Source: JADMJV01 sp964649085 (GTDB lineage Bacteria > Vulcanimicrobiota > Xenobia > Xenobiales > JADMJV01). From it: a DNA stretch of 64,000 bases. The notes below the pieces were generated by a model, which searched no databases, was not told the origin of the DNA, and saw only the letters and a program-made list of their open reading frames with translations. Positions 8,579 to 17,066 of this stretch are shown one piece after another. Position 1 is the stretch's first letter; every line of letters begins with the position of its first letter. The stretch is taken from the NCBI GenBank assembly GCA_964649085.1, contig CAZYPN010000021.1:42973-106972 (forward strand), read 5' to 3'. Position numbers and translations under genes: made by a program.

Positions 8579-9431
8579 GGCTCTCGGGCAGCGAGTAGGG
8601 GGGGCGCAGCTCGATTTTCGCCGATGCTCGCAGGTCCTCAAGATACTCACCGCGTTTTTTTGCCGTCAGAATTTCTCGAATCTGGGGGCGCAACTCCTCA
8701 AGGCTGGTTTTCCTGGCCACCACCCGGAAAATATGCAGACCTTCCGGTCCCGGAATCGGGTCACTCACCTGACCCACAGGCAGTGAGGCGATTTCTTCGG
8801 CCAGTTCGGGAGGCAATTCGGAGCGATGAACCTGCCCGAGCTTCCCTCCTGAGTTGGCGGTGGGTTTGTCCTGACTGTGTTTTTTCGCCAGCGCGCCAAA
8901 GTTGGCTCCGGGCGCACGGGCTTCCCGCACGACCTCGGCGGCCTTCGCTTCATCCTTGATCAGGATGTGCTCCAGTTCCCAGACCTCCAGTTCGTCGCGA
9001 TGGGCTTCCAGGTAGTTGGCTTCGTCTTCAATTTCGATTTGGGCCTGCACCAGTGCATCCAGGGGAACGAGAATGCTGAGGTTGCGGCGCAGGTCCTGCT
9101 CCTGAATCGCTCCTGCCTGAAGCCGCGCCCGCACTTCGGGTTGTTTCTTCATTTCAGCCAGACGTGCCTCAATACGGGCCTGGTCGGGCGCGATCTTGGA
9201 ACGCTGGGCCTCTTGAAGAATGAGGCGTTGGTGTACCAGATCGCGAAGCACGTCGCTTCCGAACCTGGTTTGCAGTTCGCGTTGAAGTTCGGCCGCGGTA
9301 ATCGGTTCGCCATTGACTCGAGCGGCGAGCTGTCGGGCCGGGTCCAGCTGGCGTAGCGCCAGCCAGTAACCCATCGCCAGGCTGCACGTCGCCACGGCGA
9401 GCAGTCGGATCAAGCGCGCTCGGGTTGACAT
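8556..9431 (-). CDS. Parvulin-type peptidyl-prolyl isomerase (SurA/PrsA-like)
   Basis: 291 residues. An N-terminal hydrophobic segment (about 8-27) acts as signal or anchor, so the protein works outside the cytoplasmic membrane as a folding helper for exported proteins. Residues 38-150 form the helical SurA_N-like chaperone part (VNGEPITAAELQREL). From about 150 a parvulin domain follows: WELEHILIKDEAKA, FGALAKKHSQDKPTANSGG, LGQVHRSELPPELAEEI, LPVGQVSDPIPGPEGLHIFRV. The start ATG is the complement of the ATG of the divergent phosphatase gene; both lie in one CATG. Start at M20 would destroy the signal segment, so the longer form is preferred. Confidence 0.92.
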   Translation of the reverse strand: MSTRARLIRLLAVATCSLAMGYWLALRQLDPARQLAARVNGEPITAAELQRELQTRFGSDVLRDLVHQRLILQEAQRSKIAPDQARIEARLAEMKKQPEVRARLQAGAIQEQDLRRNLSILVPLDALVQAQIEIEDEANYLEAHRDELEVWELEHILIKDEAKAAEVVREARAPGANFGALAKKHSQDKPTANSGGKLGQVHRSELPPELAEEIASLPVGQVSDPIPGPEGLHIFRVVARKTSLEELRPQIREILTAKKRGEYLEDLRASAKIELRPPYSLPESLKIENEP

Positions 9432-10635
9432 GGCGCTGCTTTCTGACCGTTTCCTCAGCTACCTGCTAGGTGCTCCTGGTTGGGAAGTCGAACCTGCCGC
9501 GATGATCGCCCTTTGGAGAAAGACGATTCGCGCCGTCGGGGTTCACCTCGACCGGGTTCTGGAACGTCTGATCGCCTTTCGTCCCACAACTCGCAACGCC
9601 CGGCTGTGGCGTGCTCTGATCGGGATGCAGTTGATGCTGGCCTTTCTGGTTCGCTGGCAATATGGCGATGTGCTGTCGGTGGACCTGTTTCTGGTGCCGG
9701 TGCTGCTGGGGGCTGCCCTGTTTCGCAACCGAGGTTTGCTGGTTGTGCCCCTGGCCACTGTGGCATTTTACTTCGGGGGGTTGGGTTGCCGGGGCATCGA
9801 CAATCGCCACCTCTGGCTCAATACCGCCGGACAGGCCTTCGAGTGGTCGATTCTGGCCGGTTTTGCCCTGGTAACACTCGATCGTTATGGCGCGATCAAG
9901 CGCTTGCAGGCCAGGATGGACCAGGATGTCGAGCTGGCCCGTCGGCTCCAGTCGGCATTGATGCAGCGTCGCTTCGAGATGGGCTCGGTGCGGCTCGAAG
10001 GAAAGGTCAATCAGACTCTGGCGGTGGGTGGCGACTTCTACTACTTTCGGCCCTTCGGTCAGAAGTATGTGGTGTTCTGTCTGGGGGACGTTATGGGCAA
10101 GGGCATCTCAGCTTCGTTGTTGATGGCGCTCGTGATGGGGTTCATGTTCGAGTGGGGCAAAAAGAGTCCGTCCCCTTCGTTCGTGCTGCGCAAGCTCAAT
10201 TCTCGGTTGGCCCAGTGGAATCAACAACAAACCAGTTTTGTCACCATGTTTTACGCGGTGTATGACGAGGAACAGCAGATGCTGTCGTACGCCAATGCCG
10301 GCCATCCCGCCGCGCTGCTGTTGCGCAACCAGGGCGAGGTTCTGGCTTTGGAGGGCACGGGACTGCCTCTGGGAGTTCTCGAGGAGAGCGAGTGGGAAGA
10401 GCGACAGCTTCCCATGGCCCCGGGAGAACGGCTCATTGTGTGCAGCGATGGTGTGCTGGAGGCTCGGGGCCGCGAAGGCCCCGAATTCGGCCAGGAGAGC
10501 CTGTCCCTGGCACTGCGCGAGACTTGCCGGCTGCCGCTGGAACAGGCGTTGGAGCAGGTCGAAGGCCGCGTTCGCAGTCACTGTCAGGGACGACTGCAGG
10601 ACGATCTGGCTTTGTTGATGATGGAGAGGGTGTAG
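9430..10635 (+). CDS. Membrane-anchored SpoIIE-type (PP2C) Ser/Thr phosphatase
   Basis: Up to 401 residues. The first about 150 residues hold roughly four hydrophobic segments, so the catalytic part is tethered to the inner membrane. A short helix (ELARRLQSALMQ) then leads to a SpoIIE/RsbU phosphatase domain with its metal-binding and active-site stretches: AVGGDFYYF, LGDVMGKGISASLLMA, NAGHPAALL, GTGLPLGV, IVCSDGVLEAR and DDLALLMM. Such enzymes dephosphorylate anti-sigma-antagonist proteins and control stress responses. ATG 9430 overlaps the divergent gene's start by 2 bases; ATG 9502 is an alternative that leaves a 70-base gap, and neither has a strong ribosome site. The TerB-like gene follows after 1 base. 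Confidence 0.93.
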   Translation: MALLSDRFLSYLLGAPGWEVEPAAMIALWRKTIRAVGVHLDRVLERLIAFRPTTRNARLWRALIGMQLMLAFLVRWQYGDVLSVDLFLVPVLLGAALFRNRGLLVVPLATVAFYFGGLGCRGIDNRHLWLNTAGQAFEWSILAGFALVTLDRYGAIKRLQARMDQDVELARRLQSALMQRRFEMGSVRLEGKVNQTLAVGGDFYYFRPFGQKYVVFCLGDVMGKGISASLLMALVMGFMFEWGKKSPSPSFVLRKLNSRLAQWNQQQTSFVTMFYAVYDEEQQMLSYANAGHPAALLLRNQGEVLALEGTGLPLGVLEESEWEERQLPMAPGERLIVCSDGVLEARGREGPEFGQESLSLALRETCRLPLEQALEQVEGRVRSHCQGRLQDDLALLMMERV

Positions 10636-10636
10636 A

Positions 10637-11092
10637 ATGACAGACGAGTTTGCCTTACAACGCTATTATGGTGAGGCCGCGACGGTGGTGCAGGGCTGCC
10701 AGTTGGCTCGCTACCTGGCGGTGTTGTTGAGGCTGGCCAAGAGTCGGGGCATTTCCGTGCCCGAGCGCAATGCGGCCGCTTCTATCGCTTTCGTGTTGGC
10801 CGACGAGTCCACTCGTCAGGAGGCCTTCCGGTTCGATGAAGAACTGCCCCCCACCTGGGCCCAACTGCTGGCCCCGCTGCAGCAGCCTCCGGTGTCGCTC
10901 TGTCTGTATCGAGACGCCTGTGTGGTGGCCTGGGCCGATGGGCAGCTCGACCCCGATGAACAAGAAATCCTCGAGCAGATCGCTCGAGGATTAAACCTTG
11001 GACCCGACCAGTCGGGCCGAATCCAGGCCCTGGTGCGTCAGCAAGAGGAGGCCCGGTTGCAGTTCCTGGCACTGGCCGCCCCCGAGGGCTAG
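10637..11092 (+). CDS. TerB-like domain protein
   Basis: 151 residues, cytoplasmic, all helical. The stretch ACVVAWADGQLDPDEQEILEQIARGL is the hallmark of the TerB/DjlA-like fold: a buried helix ending in A-D-G, an acidic turn, then a long helix with E-I-A. The ATG lies one base after the stop of the phosphatase gene, with GGAGAGGG inside the upstream gene as ribosome site, so the two are translationally coupled and probably act together. TerB-like domains are linked to stress and metal sensing at membranes; the exact role here is unknown. Confidence 0.75.
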   Translation: MTDEFALQRYYGEAATVVQGCQLARYLAVLLRLAKSRGISVPERNAAASIAFVLADESTRQEAFRFDEELPPTWAQLLAPLQQPPVSLCLYRDACVVAWADGQLDPDEQEILEQIARGLNLGPDQSGRIQALVRQQEEARLQFLALAAPEG

Positions 11093-11168
11093 CCAGGAGC
11101 GCGGCAGAAAACCCGTTGTTCCGTCGCCGCGATCCTGGCACATCCTGTGGACACTCTTCAGCAGCTTC

Positions 11169-12044
11169 CTAGTCCTGGTTCTTCTTTCCAAAGATCGCTT
11201 TGCCGATTCCGCCGAGCAGAGCGGCTCCCAGAATCAGCAACTTGGCCCCGCCGGCTTTGAGCAGCAGCAGAAGCGGCTTGAACATGACGGCGATGAAGGC
11301 CAGCACGCCGGTTTTCTTCGCCAGCAAAGCGCCACCGGCGATCAAGGCCACCAGGCCTCCGGTAGAAATCTTATCTCCCTGTTGATAGTCCTCGTATCTT
11401 TGTCCTTGATTGAAGGCAATGGCCTGGACGATCTCCTGGGAGCGGGGCTTGGCAGCGGCCAGGTCTTTGTTGTCGCACATCAGGTTGATCGAAAGCACCC
11501 CTTTGCGCCCCAGAACTCGAGTGTTGTAGTTGACGAACTGTTCCTTGTCCTGATTTTCGCCCTGCAGGCTCCAGAGCACCACATGGGTCTTGGGGTCGTA
11601 GCTTGGTTCCTGATCCCAGCCTGTGACGTGCAGTTCGCCCAGACCCTTGGATTTGCGGGCTTCATTTTGAGCCTCGGTGCCTTCCTGATAACTTTCCAGG
11701 ATGGCTTTGGCGTCGATTTTCCCGGCATCATCGTCTTTGACGTAGCCGGTATCCTCAAAGCCGATCAAAATGCCGAAATTGGCGTCCTTCTGGTCGGGCA
11801 TGATGAAGGCCAGCACATCTTTATCGCCGCTACCCATCTGTTCCATGAGAGCCCGTGCCTTGGCCTCGCCCAAATACACATAGCCTTTGGGCAGGTTGAG
11901 CGTGGCCAGGTCCTTGCCGATCTGGACCTTGGCAGGGCCTCGAGCATCGACATCATCGCCCTCGGCTCGCGCCGGGGCCAATCCCAGAGTGGTGGCCAGA
12001 GTCAGCACCAACAGGGCTGCTCTCCAGGTGAACCGAGCGATCAT
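11169..12044 (-). CDS. DUF2167 family membrane protein
   Basis: 291 residues with a cleavable signal peptide ending at ARAEG (about residue 28). The middle matches DUF2167: an extracytoplasmic domain with W-x-PSYDPKTHVVLWSLQG, FVNYNTRVLGRKGVLSINLM and NQGQRYEDYQQGDKISTGG. The C-terminal 70 residues contain two or three hydrophobic helices and a basic tail (GKKNQD). The biochemical role of the family is unknown; members are found in many Gram-negative bacteria. Start ATG 12044 has AAGGAGG 7 bases upstream. It is divergent from the C11 peptidase gene with a 53-base gap. Confidence 0.9.
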   Translation of the reverse strand: MIARFTWRAALLVLTLATTLGLAPARAEGDDVDARGPAKVQIGKDLATLNLPKGYVYLGEAKARALMEQMGSGDKDVLAFIMPDQKDANFGILIGFEDTGYVKDDDAGKIDAKAILESYQEGTEAQNEARKSKGLGELHVTGWDQEPSYDPKTHVVLWSLQGENQDKEQFVNYNTRVLGRKGVLSINLMCDNKDLAAAKPRSQEIVQAIAFNQGQRYEDYQQGDKISTGGLVALIAGGALLAKKTGVLAFIAVMFKPLLLLLKAGGAKLLILGAALLGGIGKAIFGKKNQD

Positions 12045-12097
12045 CGAAATACCTCCTTGAAGATGGTCCCCATTTCGTCCCGCGATCAGGGTTTCCT

Positions 12098-13225
12098 ATG
12101 CCGGAGGGCGAAGCCCCTCGAATGCTGCGTTCCGTTGCTCCTGCCTGGACGGTGTTGATCTATACCAGTGCCAGCCCTGATTTGCGTGAGGCGGTTCAGG
12201 AAAGTCTGGCCGAAATCAGCGACCGCTACGGCGCTTCCAACGACTCGGTTCAGGTGGTGGCCCAGATGGGCACGGCTGGCTCCATGCAGCGCTTGCAGTT
12301 GCACGGCGTCGACCAGCCCCAGCCCCTGGGTCCGGCCACCCGCGGAGAAATGACCGAACCGGGCCGGCTGCGCGAGTTTCTGGAATGGGGTATGAGCCGC
12401 TTTCCAGCTCAGCGCTATGCGGTGGTGCTGGGCGGACACGGGGCCGGTTTTGCGGGGGCCGTTACCGATTCGCAGCGCCGCTCGATGCTCAGTTTGCCTT
12501 CGATCCAGCAACAGTTGAGCGGTCTGCCCGCCCGACCGGAGTTGTTGATTTTCAACACCTGTCTGATGGCTCAAGCCGAAGTGGCAGAACAGCTTCAGGG
12601 AACGGCTTCCCAGCTGGTCGCATCCCAGTCCCAACTCAGAGGCCTGGGTTTGCCACTGGCGGCCTGGTTGCCCCGGCTGGACGCACGAATCTCGGCTGCC
12701 GAGGCTGCCCGTGCCCTGGCCGAAGAATCGAGCCGAGTTCCAGATCGGGCCCCTCAGGTCTCGGCCTTGAACCTGGAGGGTTGGCCCGAAATTCGTGAGT
12801 CCATCGACGCTCTGGCCGGCTACTTGATGGCCGATGCCCGCCATCGAGCCGACCTCCGGTCCCACTTTAAGGCGTTGGAGGATTGCTGGCCGCGTCCCCA
12901 GGACCGGCCGGTGGTTGACCAACACGATCTGGGGTCCTTGGTGTCGCGCCTGGCCCAGGACGAAAGCCTGCCCGAGCAGCTTCGGCACAGTGCGCGGCGG
13001 GTTGGCGACCTGCTCGATAGCCTGGGAACCAGGCTATCACTCTACGGCCCCGACCAGGCTTTCGCCCACCTGGGGCCGCCCGACCGCAGGGTGGGCCAGA
13101 TATACTCCGATCTGGAATGGAGCAAGAACACCCGCTGGGACGAGTTCCTCTACTGGTTGGTCTCCGAGGGTTCAGACGGCGACAGCCCCGGTTCAGGTGA
13201 CGGTTCCAGCCCGTCGCCTTCCTGA
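12098..13225 (+). CDS. Clostripain-like (C11) cysteine peptidase
   Basis: 375 residues. Peptidase family C11 (clan CD) cleaves after basic residues and uses a His/Cys dyad. Here the strand WTVLIYTSASPDLREAV opens the fold, His114 lies in VLGGHGAGF and Cys155 in IFNTCLMAQAEVAEQL, matching the family's HG and xxCLM motifs. No signal peptide is seen, unlike many secreted clostripains, so it may act in the cytoplasm. The C-terminal end is rich in Ser, Gly, Asp and Pro. ATG 12122 is an alternative start 8 residues in; neither has a clear ribosome site. The 3' end overlaps a small convergent membrane-protein gene by 76 bases. Confidence 0.85.
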   Translation: MPEGEAPRMLRSVAPAWTVLIYTSASPDLREAVQESLAEISDRYGASNDSVQVVAQMGTAGSMQRLQLHGVDQPQPLGPATRGEMTEPGRLREFLEWGMSRFPAQRYAVVLGGHGAGFAGAVTDSQRRSMLSLPSIQQQLSGLPARPELLIFNTCLMAQAEVAEQLQGTASQLVASQSQLRGLGLPLAAWLPRLDARISAAEAARALAEESSRVPDRAPQVSALNLEGWPEIRESIDALAGYLMADARHRADLRSHFKALEDCWPRPQDRPVVDQHDLGSLVSRLAQDESLPEQLRHSARRVGDLLDSLGTRLSLYGPDQAFAHLGPPDRRVGQIYSDLEWSKNTRWDEFLYWLVSEGSDGDSPGSGDGSSPSPS

Positions 13226-13395
13226 TTGGCCAGGCCCAGCAGAAAGAGCAGCCCGATGACGCCCATAATGGCCCGGAAAGAACTCTCGGCCGGGGTGGCA
13301 ATGATGGCTGCCAGGGCTGCCAGGAGGCCGAGTTCCCAGAAAATCCAGTGGGCCCGGCCGGGGTCGGAGGATGGCTGCAACGAACTGGAACTCAT
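13150..13395 (-). CDS. Small two-helix membrane protein
   Basis: 81 residues with two hydrophobic helices (about 17-34 and 40-56: WELGLLAALAAIIATP and AIMGVIGLLFLLGLA) separated by a short polar turn, and a Ser/Pro/Glu-rich C-terminal tail. No family recognised. A TACAAT -10-like box lies on this strand at 13416-13421, about 20 bases before the ATG. The last 25 codons overlap the C11 peptidase gene on the other strand, and the tail's low-complexity composition mirrors that gene's Ser/Gly-rich end, so the true end is uncertain only if the peptidase frame were shorter. Confidence 0.55.
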   Translation of the reverse strand: MSSSSLQPSSDPGRAHWIFWELGLLAALAAIIATPAESSFRAIMGVIGLLFLLGLANQEGDGLEPSPEPGLSPSEPSETNQ

Positions 13396-13502
13396 AATTC
13401 CAAGTTTAGTGGTAAATTGTAACCAACTCTGTGATGAAGATCACAGCCAGCTCCGCCTTGGTGCCAAGGAGGCACTGAGCACAGGTTGGGGAACGCCCGC
13501 CC

Positions 13503-14804
13503 ATGCGAAACCCTTTTCTTCTGCTGCTGGCTTTTCTTCTGATAGCACCGGCCCTGGCACGTCCTCGTCTGGAGATCGCCTCGCGTCGTTGGAGCGGTGC
13601 GGGCGATGCGCTGCGACTTGAGGTGACCGTTTCCAATCGCGGCCCCGATCTGGCCAGGGGCGTGCTCTGTGTCGTGTATCTCGGCTCGGAAAAAGTGGGC
13701 CAGTTGAGCAGCCCGGCCGACCTACCGGCCCAAAAACAGATGTTGCTCGAGGGCACGTTGCAACTGTCCCCGTCGCAACGGGCTCGTCTCGAGGGCAAGG
13801 AGCCCGGACAGGCCCTGCGCATCGAACTGTCGGCTCAGCGCATCGCCGATCTGGCCGTGACCGACATTGCGGTCGAGCAGGCCGCGCTGGGAGGGGGCCA
13901 GGGAGTGCGCTGGCTGGTCACGGTGGTCAATCAGGGACTGGCGCCTGCCGCCAGTATTCCCTATCGATTGCTGCGCAACGGTGAAAACGTTTTCCAGAAG
14001 AAGCAGCTCGATGCACTGGGACCCGGTGAAGCGCGCACCCTGGTATACCTGGATCGGTCGACTTGGGAAGGGGCCAGACATAAGCTGGAGTGCCTGATCG
14101 ACCCCGAGCAGGAGTTGGAAGACTCGAACCTGACCAACAATCGCTACACGTTGCAGTGGAGCCAGGCCAGCTCTCGCCCCGACCTCAGTGTGCGCAACTG
14201 GAACATCGAGGACAAGGGAATTCAGGTCGGCACGCCCGTCCGACTGATCGTGTCGGTAACCAATCAGGGCGACATCGACCTCTATCGCGTGCCTCTCAGT
14301 TTACAGGTCAATGGCGAGACCGAGGTCGAGAAGAAGTTCTTCCAGGCGTTGGCGCCCGAGGGCGAAGCCGATTTTCAACTGGCCTGGGTGCCTCGTCGGG
14401 CCGGCGAGCATCAGCTTCGTCTCGTCTGTCAGGGGGTGGCCACTCCCCCCCGCTCGGTGCACGTTGAGCCGCGCCCCGGTTACCGACTGCAGATCGTGTC
14501 GAGCAACATCCCCAAAATCAGTCGACTGGATAAAGACTGGATTTTTGAGTTGGAGGTCAGCAATGCCGGCACGCTACCTTGTGAGGCGCCCCGAGCCGTG
14601 CTCACCCAGCGTGGTAGTCGTCTATGGAGCGCCAGCCTGGGACCCTCGTTGGCCCCGGGACAGGTGGCTCGCATTCAACTGCGCTGGACCGCCGAACGCC
14701 CGGGCAAACAAGAACTCAAGGTGGAGATCTCGGGGCAGGGAGCGCGTGCCGATGAAGCTGCTGACGTCGAACAGATGTATCCTATCGAGGTTGAAGGGCC
14801 TTAG
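13503..14804 (+). CDS. Exported CARDB-domain protein
   Basis: 433 residues with an N-terminal signal peptide (hydrophobic 5-19). Four Ig-like beta repeats follow, each built around a sequence like LEVTVSNRGPDLARG, WLVTVVNQGLAPAAS, LIVSVTNQGDIDLYR or FELEVSNAGTLPCEA. The second has the classic CARDB ending LIDPEQELEDSNLTNNRY. CARDB (cell-adhesion-related) domains are carried by bacterial and archaeal surface or periplasmic proteins and bind other proteins or sugars; no catalytic part is present. No sorting motif is seen. The gene is preceded by a 107-base gap and faces the GTPase gene convergently with 34 bases between stops. Confidence 0.85.
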   Translation: MRNPFLLLLAFLLIAPALARPRLEIASRRWSGAGDALRLEVTVSNRGPDLARGVLCVVYLGSEKVGQLSSPADLPAQKQMLLEGTLQLSPSQRARLEGKEPGQALRIELSAQRIADLAVTDIAVEQAALGGGQGVRWLVTVVNQGLAPAASIPYRLLRNGENVFQKKQLDALGPGEARTLVYLDRSTWEGARHKLECLIDPEQELEDSNLTNNRYTLQWSQASSRPDLSVRNWNIEDKGIQVGTPVRLIVSVTNQGDIDLYRVPLSLQVNGETEVEKKFFQALAPEGEADFQLAWVPRRAGEHQLRLVCQGVATPPRSVHVEPRPGYRLQIVSSNIPKISRLDKDWIFELEVSNAGTLPCEAPRAVLTQRGSRLWSASLGPSLAPGQVARIQLRWTAERPGKQELKVEISGQGARADEAADVEQMYPIEVEGP

Positions 14805-14838
14805 GAGCGCGGGCGGCCAAGCGGCTCCGCCACAAGCT

Positions 14839-16137
14839 CTAGCCCGGCTCGGCAGGGAGGGAGGGTTCGGAGTCGAGTTCTCCGGTTTTGTGGATGGGCT
14901 TCAAGCCCACCTCCTCGGGAAACAGGTCAGGCAACAGGCCCTCGAGTTCCTGAGTCACTTTCTTCGCCGACGGCTTGCTCTTGCCCAGGTTCAGGAACAG
15001 GTCTTTAATGCGCTGCTGCAGCGATCGTGCCTGTTTTTCCATGGCCTTCTTCTCGGGCATCTGACCGGTTTCAAAGTAGCTGAGACTGGCATAGCCGATG
15101 GTTAGTGTGGCTGATGCGGCCACCGATGCCGACAGTACCCAGCCGGGTAGGCCGCCGAACTTGCTCAGTTCCTGAAACAACAAGCGAGCGACCCAGCCGG
15201 CCCCGAAGGTCGAGGCCAGTTCCAGAATCCGTTTGAAGGTCAGTGGGTGGCCATAGATCCGAGAAATCGTCAGCACCATGTTGCCCTGCAGCAGGGTAAG
15301 CGGAATGACGTCGGTCAGAGGCAGCGGCGAAAGGCCAACCACGGCCGACAGGACGGCGGCTCGACGAATGGCCTGCCAGCCCAGGCTGCGGCGCAGGCTG
15401 GGTAAGGTTTCGGCAACCTTCAGCAAGAGCTTGGGTTCTGCCGCCGTGATTTCCAAAATCAACTGGTCGATGTTGGTCGAACTCTGGGCGCTGACCGGCA
15501 CCACACACTCCAGGGGCAGGTCCAGAATGCGGGCCGCCGACTCTCGTACCAGAGGACGCTGGTTGGAGCGGATCAGGTCGATCTTGTTGAGCACCACCAG
15601 ATGCGGTTTTCCCAATTCCTGGATTTTTCGATAGAGCAGACGATCGCTCTGGGTGACGCTGCCGGCGGCGTCGAAAACCACCAGCAGAAAGTCGGCTTCA
15701 TCGGCGGCAGCGAAGGCCAGGTCGCGTTCTTCTCCGCCCGATTCACCGCCGTGATCGGCACCGGGGGTGTCGAGCACCCGAAACAATCCGGTCTCGCTGC
15801 TCTGGACCACTTTGGTCGTGCCGGGAATGGGGCTGCAGGCCGCCTTTTCCGGCTCGCGATGGATGAGCGCGTTGTACAGCGTCGATTTGCCTACGTTGAC
15901 AGGACCGATGATCGCCACTTTGCGTGCCGAATCGACCAGAGGGGCGGTACTGCGCTGCAGCAACTTGAGCAGGTCGGTCACTGAAGTCGGATTCTGGCGT
16001 GCCAGTTTCACGAAGCTTCCCAGCGTCAGTTCGGCCTCGCGCCTCATATCTGGGGGCATCTGGTTCCAGAACTTTTCGGCCACGGGACGGGCCTCGTGGG
16101 GCAGTGCCTCGAGGAGAATGCGAAGCTCGGTGGTCAT
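14839..16137 (-). CDS. Era-like GTPase with DUF697 membrane tail
   Basis: 432 residues. After an 70-residue helical front comes a small GTPase domain: P-loop GPVNVGKS (78-85), DTPG (123-126) and NKID (184-187), with PGTTKVV as the switch I region, the pattern of Era/MnmE-like translation-factor GTPases. From about residue 245 a DUF697 (YcjF-like) region follows with hydrophobic stretches (AAVLSAVVGLSPLPLTDVIPL; WVLSASVAASATLTIGYA), so the protein is membrane-bound. Such GTPases are implicated in envelope or stress functions, not yet defined. The frame extends upstream to 16653 but the conserved start is ATG 16137. It is divergent from the PilZ gene 115 bases away. Confidence 0.88.
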   Translation of the reverse strand: MTTELRILLEALPHEARPVAEKFWNQMPPDMRREAELTLGSFVKLARQNPTSVTDLLKLLQRSTAPLVDSARKVAIIGPVNVGKSTLYNALIHREPEKAACSPIPGTTKVVQSSETGLFRVLDTPGADHGGESGGEERDLAFAAADEADFLLVVFDAAGSVTQSDRLLYRKIQELGKPHLVVLNKIDLIRSNQRPLVRESAARILDLPLECVVPVSAQSSTNIDQLILEITAAEPKLLLKVAETLPSLRRSLGWQAIRRAAVLSAVVGLSPLPLTDVIPLTLLQGNMVLTISRIYGHPLTFKRILELASTFGAGWVARLLFQELSKFGGLPGWVLSASVAASATLTIGYASLSYFETGQMPEKKAMEKQARSLQQRIKDLFLNLGKSKPSAKKVTQELEGLLPDLFPEEVGLKPIHKTGELDSEPSLPAEPG

Positions 16138-16251
16138 AAAGTCTGCTTCTAGCCAACCCAGGCAGCCCCTTTGCAGCGGAATTTGTCGCCTCAACAAGGA
16201 ACAATTCTCACGACTGAGAACGTTAGGGCAGTCCTCGGAGGAGTTGGGCCG

Positions 16252-17004
16252 TTGTTTGATTTTCTTTTCCCACCGGATGTGGTCGAGTTTGTAAGCCTGG
16301 TCGATCGGCGACTGACCTTCAAATGCAAAAAGGCTTATAAAGCGGGCCAGACGGTCCGGGTCAAGTTTGAAGTCCCCACCGAGACCGGTCCTCAAAAGAT
16401 GCAGATCCCCGTGGTGGTCACCTCGCTGCGCAATGTAGAGGGGGAAAAGCTTCGCATCGCCGTTTCCGAGGTTCCCATGGGCTCGCACCATCTGGCCCAG
16501 ATACGCCAGGTGCTCGACTCTGCCAAGATGGCCGAGAACACGGGCGCTGGCGGACGCCGACGACCGCGGATTCGCCTCAGCTTGCGACTGCTTTCCAAAG
16601 ACTTGCCCGGATTTAAGGCCATCTCGGTCGACTACAACGCGCTCGGCCTTCAAATCCAGACCGAAGGCGAGATGGAGTGCGGCAAAATCATTGCCCTGAA
16701 CCTCGAGTTGGAGGGCGGAAACATCCCGCGAGTTCTCTGTCAGGCCAAGGTGTGCTGGTGCCAGCAGGTGGAGCGGAAGCGTTTCCTGATCGGCCTCGAG
16801 TTCGTCAATCTACCCCCCGAGATCGAGCAAGAGCTAGAAGAGTTTGAGAAGTTCCTCATGGCTCGAGAACGCGTGGACGTCCAGCAAAAAACCGTCCTCG
16901 GGTCGGCCAGCGCTGGCGACTTCGAGGTGTATCACGGCGATCAGGAGTCGCGTTCTCTGGCCATCAATCTGCCCGCCACGCCTCCTCCTCCGCCCACCCC
17001 CTGA
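16252..17004 (+). CDS. PilZ domain protein (c-di-GMP binding)
   Basis: About 250 residues. The C-terminal half is a PilZ domain: RRRPRIR (102-108) gives the Arg-x3-Arg c-di-GMP motif, and DYNALGLQI the (D/N)x(S/A)xxG motif, followed by the beta-barrel and IGLEFVNLPPEIEQELEEF. The N-terminal half, with VEFVSLVDRRLTFKCKKAYKAG, is a YcgR-like beta barrel that often precedes PilZ. TTG 16252 is chosen because GGAGGAG lies 8 bases upstream; the frame is open to 16171. Together with the diguanylate cyclase at 50162-51097 it shows that this organism uses c-di-GMP signalling. Confidence 0.85.
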   Translation: MFDFLFPPDVVEFVSLVDRRLTFKCKKAYKAGQTVRVKFEVPTETGPQKMQIPVVVTSLRNVEGEKLRIAVSEVPMGSHHLAQIRQVLDSAKMAENTGAGGRRRPRIRLSLRLLSKDLPGFKAISVDYNALGLQIQTEGEMECGKIIALNLELEGGNIPRVLCQAKVCWCQQVERKRFLIGLEFVNLPPEIEQELEEFEKFLMARERVDVQQKTVLGSASAGDFEVYHGDQESRSLAINLPATPPPPPTP

Positions 17005-17066
17005 GTTCGTCACCCTGGAGCACGCTTGTCGAATCCACCGCCGGCCTGCTGGAGCAGCAACGCCCG

